7,781 nucleotides of DNA from assembly GCA_004298605.1 (NCBI GenBank), contig SCPW01000387.1:1-7781 (forward strand). The letters run 5' to 3'. Source of the DNA: Gallionella sp. (GTDB taxonomy: Bacteria; Pseudomonadota; Gammaproteobacteria; Burkholderiales; Gallionellaceae). A program made the translations under genes and the position numbers. The stretch's first letter is position 1. The number at the start of each line of letters is the position of its first letter. Shown piece by piece: positions 7,111 through 7,781 of this stretch. The notes beneath the pieces were generated by a model. That model was not told the DNA's origin, made no database searches, and saw only the letters and a list, made by a program, of their open reading frames with translations.

Positions 7111-7415
7111 TACCAGACCCATGCGGGCGGCATGGAGGACAGCCTGTACTCGTGAAGAGATGTTCAGCTTGCGGTAAATACTTTTCACATAGCCGGATGC
7201 GGTGTTCCGGGTGATACCCCTCCGAGCAGCCATAGCCAAACCTCGAACCACCAAGGTTCGAGATTGAACAGGCGGTGGCGTTTCATACCCAGAACCATGC
7301 CCAGGTACATCATAGGCACAAAGCCGAAGGAGCACCCTCGAGGAATGACCGGCATATAGCCGAGCACCTGCATGCCGAATACGCCGAACACGAACGCTGC
7401 ACTTCCACCCAGCAA
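7111..7415 (-). pseudogene. Decayed membrane-anchored LuxR-type regulator
   Basis: Two reading frames carry the two ends of one protein. In one frame, about 7415-7217, is a hydrophobic segment with MQVLGYMPVI, MMYLGMVLGMKRHRLFNLE and WWFEVWLWLLGG; such RLF.LE..WF.. stretches occur at the end of multi-helix membrane sensor regions. In another frame, about 7227-7111, is the C-terminal half of a LuxR helix-turn-helix: GITRNTASGYVKSIYRKLNI followed by SSRVQAVLHAARMGLV. The N-terminal half of that domain (the usual TPRE..VL part) and the linker are missing. The break is near 7217-7227, where LLGG of the membrane part meets RRGIT of the helix-turn-helix. The 5' end of the gene is also gone: the hydrophobic frame runs into a peroxiredoxin 3' end. 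No functional product is expected. The LuxR frame stays open to 7030, overlapping the next gene's start as ATGA. Confidence 0.75.
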
Positions 7416-7446
7416 TATCTGGCCAATCACGCCCAGGAACTGTAAG
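7416..7446 (+). pseudogene. Second copy of the peroxiredoxin gene 3' end
   Basis: This stretch reads YLANHAQEL-stop, against YLANHASEL-stop at the end of the intact peroxiredoxin gene. At DNA level 28 of 31 bases match 4910-4940, with 18 identical bases in a row at the start; the only differences are one whole codon (cag for agc). A terminator follows, as after the intact gene. No peroxiredoxin body precedes it. The in-frame codons just upstream (7386-7400, EHERC) faintly recall the EHGEVC of the resolving-cysteine region, but the spacing is about 15 residues short, so I do not extend the feature there. Confidence 0.75.
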
Positions 7447-7460
7447 TTTTTTTCGCATGA

Positions 7461-7491
7461 CAAAAGGCCACCCGATGGGTGGCTTTTTTAT
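7461..7491. terminator. Rho-independent terminator behind the peroxiredoxin remnant
   Basis: The stem gccaccc (7467-7473) and gggtggc (7477-7483) has a gat loop, with aaaag before and tttttta after. It resembles the terminator at 4954-4983 (shared gccacc/ggtggc stem and tttttatt tail) but differs in loop and leader. It now lies upstream of the plus-strand symporter and upstream of the minus-strand regulator remnant, so no intact neighbouring gene needs it. Confidence 0.85.
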
Positions 7492-7494
7492 TGG

Positions 7495-7522
7495 TTGAGA
7501 TTCCCCTCATCGCTGCTAAAAT
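7495..7522 (+). promoter_or_regulatory. Sigma70-type promoter of the symporter gene
   Basis: TTGAGA (7495-7500, 5 of 6) and TAAAAT (7517-7522, 5 of 6) are 16 nt apart. Transcription would start near 7529, leaving a leader of only about 24 nt before the ATG at 7553. The promoter starts just past the terminator, so this gene looks independently transcribed. Confidence 0.6.
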
Positions 7523-7552
7523 CCCGCAAATTATTTTTCGCGAGCGCCCGTC

Positions 7553-7781
7553 ATGCTGGTCTGGTTCGTCGTTCTGTATTTGCTGTTTTCCGTGGGTATC
7601 GGCGTCTATGCCTCGACGCGCGTACACAGTTCCAAAGACTTCGTGGTGGCGGGGCGCAATCTGCCCTTGCCTATCGTCACCGCGACGGTGTTTGCCACCT
7701 GGTTCGGCGCCGAGACGGTGCTGGGGATTTCTGCGACTTTTGTGAAAGAAGGCTTGGGCGGGGTGGTGGCCGACCCGTTTG
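7553..7781 (+). CDS. Sodium:solute symporter family protein, N-terminal part
   Basis: The first 76 codons are present and the gene runs off the window. The N-terminus LVWFVVLYLLFSVGIGVYAS is a first membrane helix. It is followed by STRVHSSKDFVVAGRNLPLP, the loop with the S.DF..AGR signature of the SSS family (SLC5-like, LeuT fold). A second helix then begins with IVTATVFATWFGAETVLGIS. Members use the sodium gradient to import sugars, amino acids, carboxylates or similar solutes; the substrate cannot be told from this part. The ribosome site before the ATG is weak (gcgag). Several neighbouring in-frame codons would also allow translation, but this start gives the usual short cytoplasm-to-helix-1 N-terminus. 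Confidence 0.88.
   Translation, partial: MLVWFVVLYLLFSVGIGVYASTRVHSSKDFVVAGRNLPLPIVTATVFATWFGAETVLGISATFVKEGLGGVVADPF

Noticed and set aside
7185..7463. Intact 92-residue membrane protein starting at 7463
   Set aside because: Its first residues are the antisense of the peroxiredoxin 3' remnant, and its end is an out-of-frame read into a LuxR helix-turn-helix; it is better read as part of a pseudogene.

Overview
The window looks like a chromosomal segment of a Gram-negative bacterium, most likely a betaproteobacterium of the Nitrosomonadales/Gallionellaceae type. This is an inference from the moderately high GC content, the PEP-CTERM sorting signal, the TolC/HlyB-type secretion genes and REP-like palindromes of a style common in that class. 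No taxonomic marker is present.

Region by region. Positions 1-271 hold no gene but carry a dense cluster of palindromic repeats. Positions 272-3952 (minus strand) are a two-gene unit: a type I secretion ABC transporter with a degenerate C39-like N-terminal domain, followed 21 nt later by a TolC-family outer membrane protein. No HlyD-type adaptor and no secreted substrate are visible. Positions 4061-4137 (minus) are a complete tRNA-Pro(CGG) with encoded CCA. A 199-nt divergent intergenic region with nested inverted repeats and a good sigma70-type promoter leads to a 2-Cys peroxiredoxin on the plus strand (4337-4939), closed by a strong bidirectional terminator. On the minus strand follow a choice-of-anchor-C-like PEP-CTERM surface protein (5037-5750), an exported protein of unknown function (5876-7033), and the wreck of a membrane-anchored LuxR-type regulator (about 7111-7415). 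The window ends in the first 76 codons of a sodium:solute symporter family protein (from 7553, plus).

The most notable structure is a second copy of the 3' end of the peroxiredoxin gene at 7416-7446: the last nine codons plus stop, 28 of 31 bases matching, followed by its own similar terminator. It has no peroxiredoxin body in front of it and sits at the edge of the broken regulator. The stretch between the two copies (about 4940-7415: PEP-CTERM gene, unknown exported protein, broken regulator) therefore looks like a segment bounded by a rearrangement. Either a tandem peroxiredoxin copy was largely deleted, or DNA was inserted at the peroxiredoxin 3' end. No integrase, transposase, CRISPR array or clear defence system is present. 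I do not see a clearly new biological system; the rearrangement, the decayed regulator and the unknown exported protein are the parts that repay a second look.
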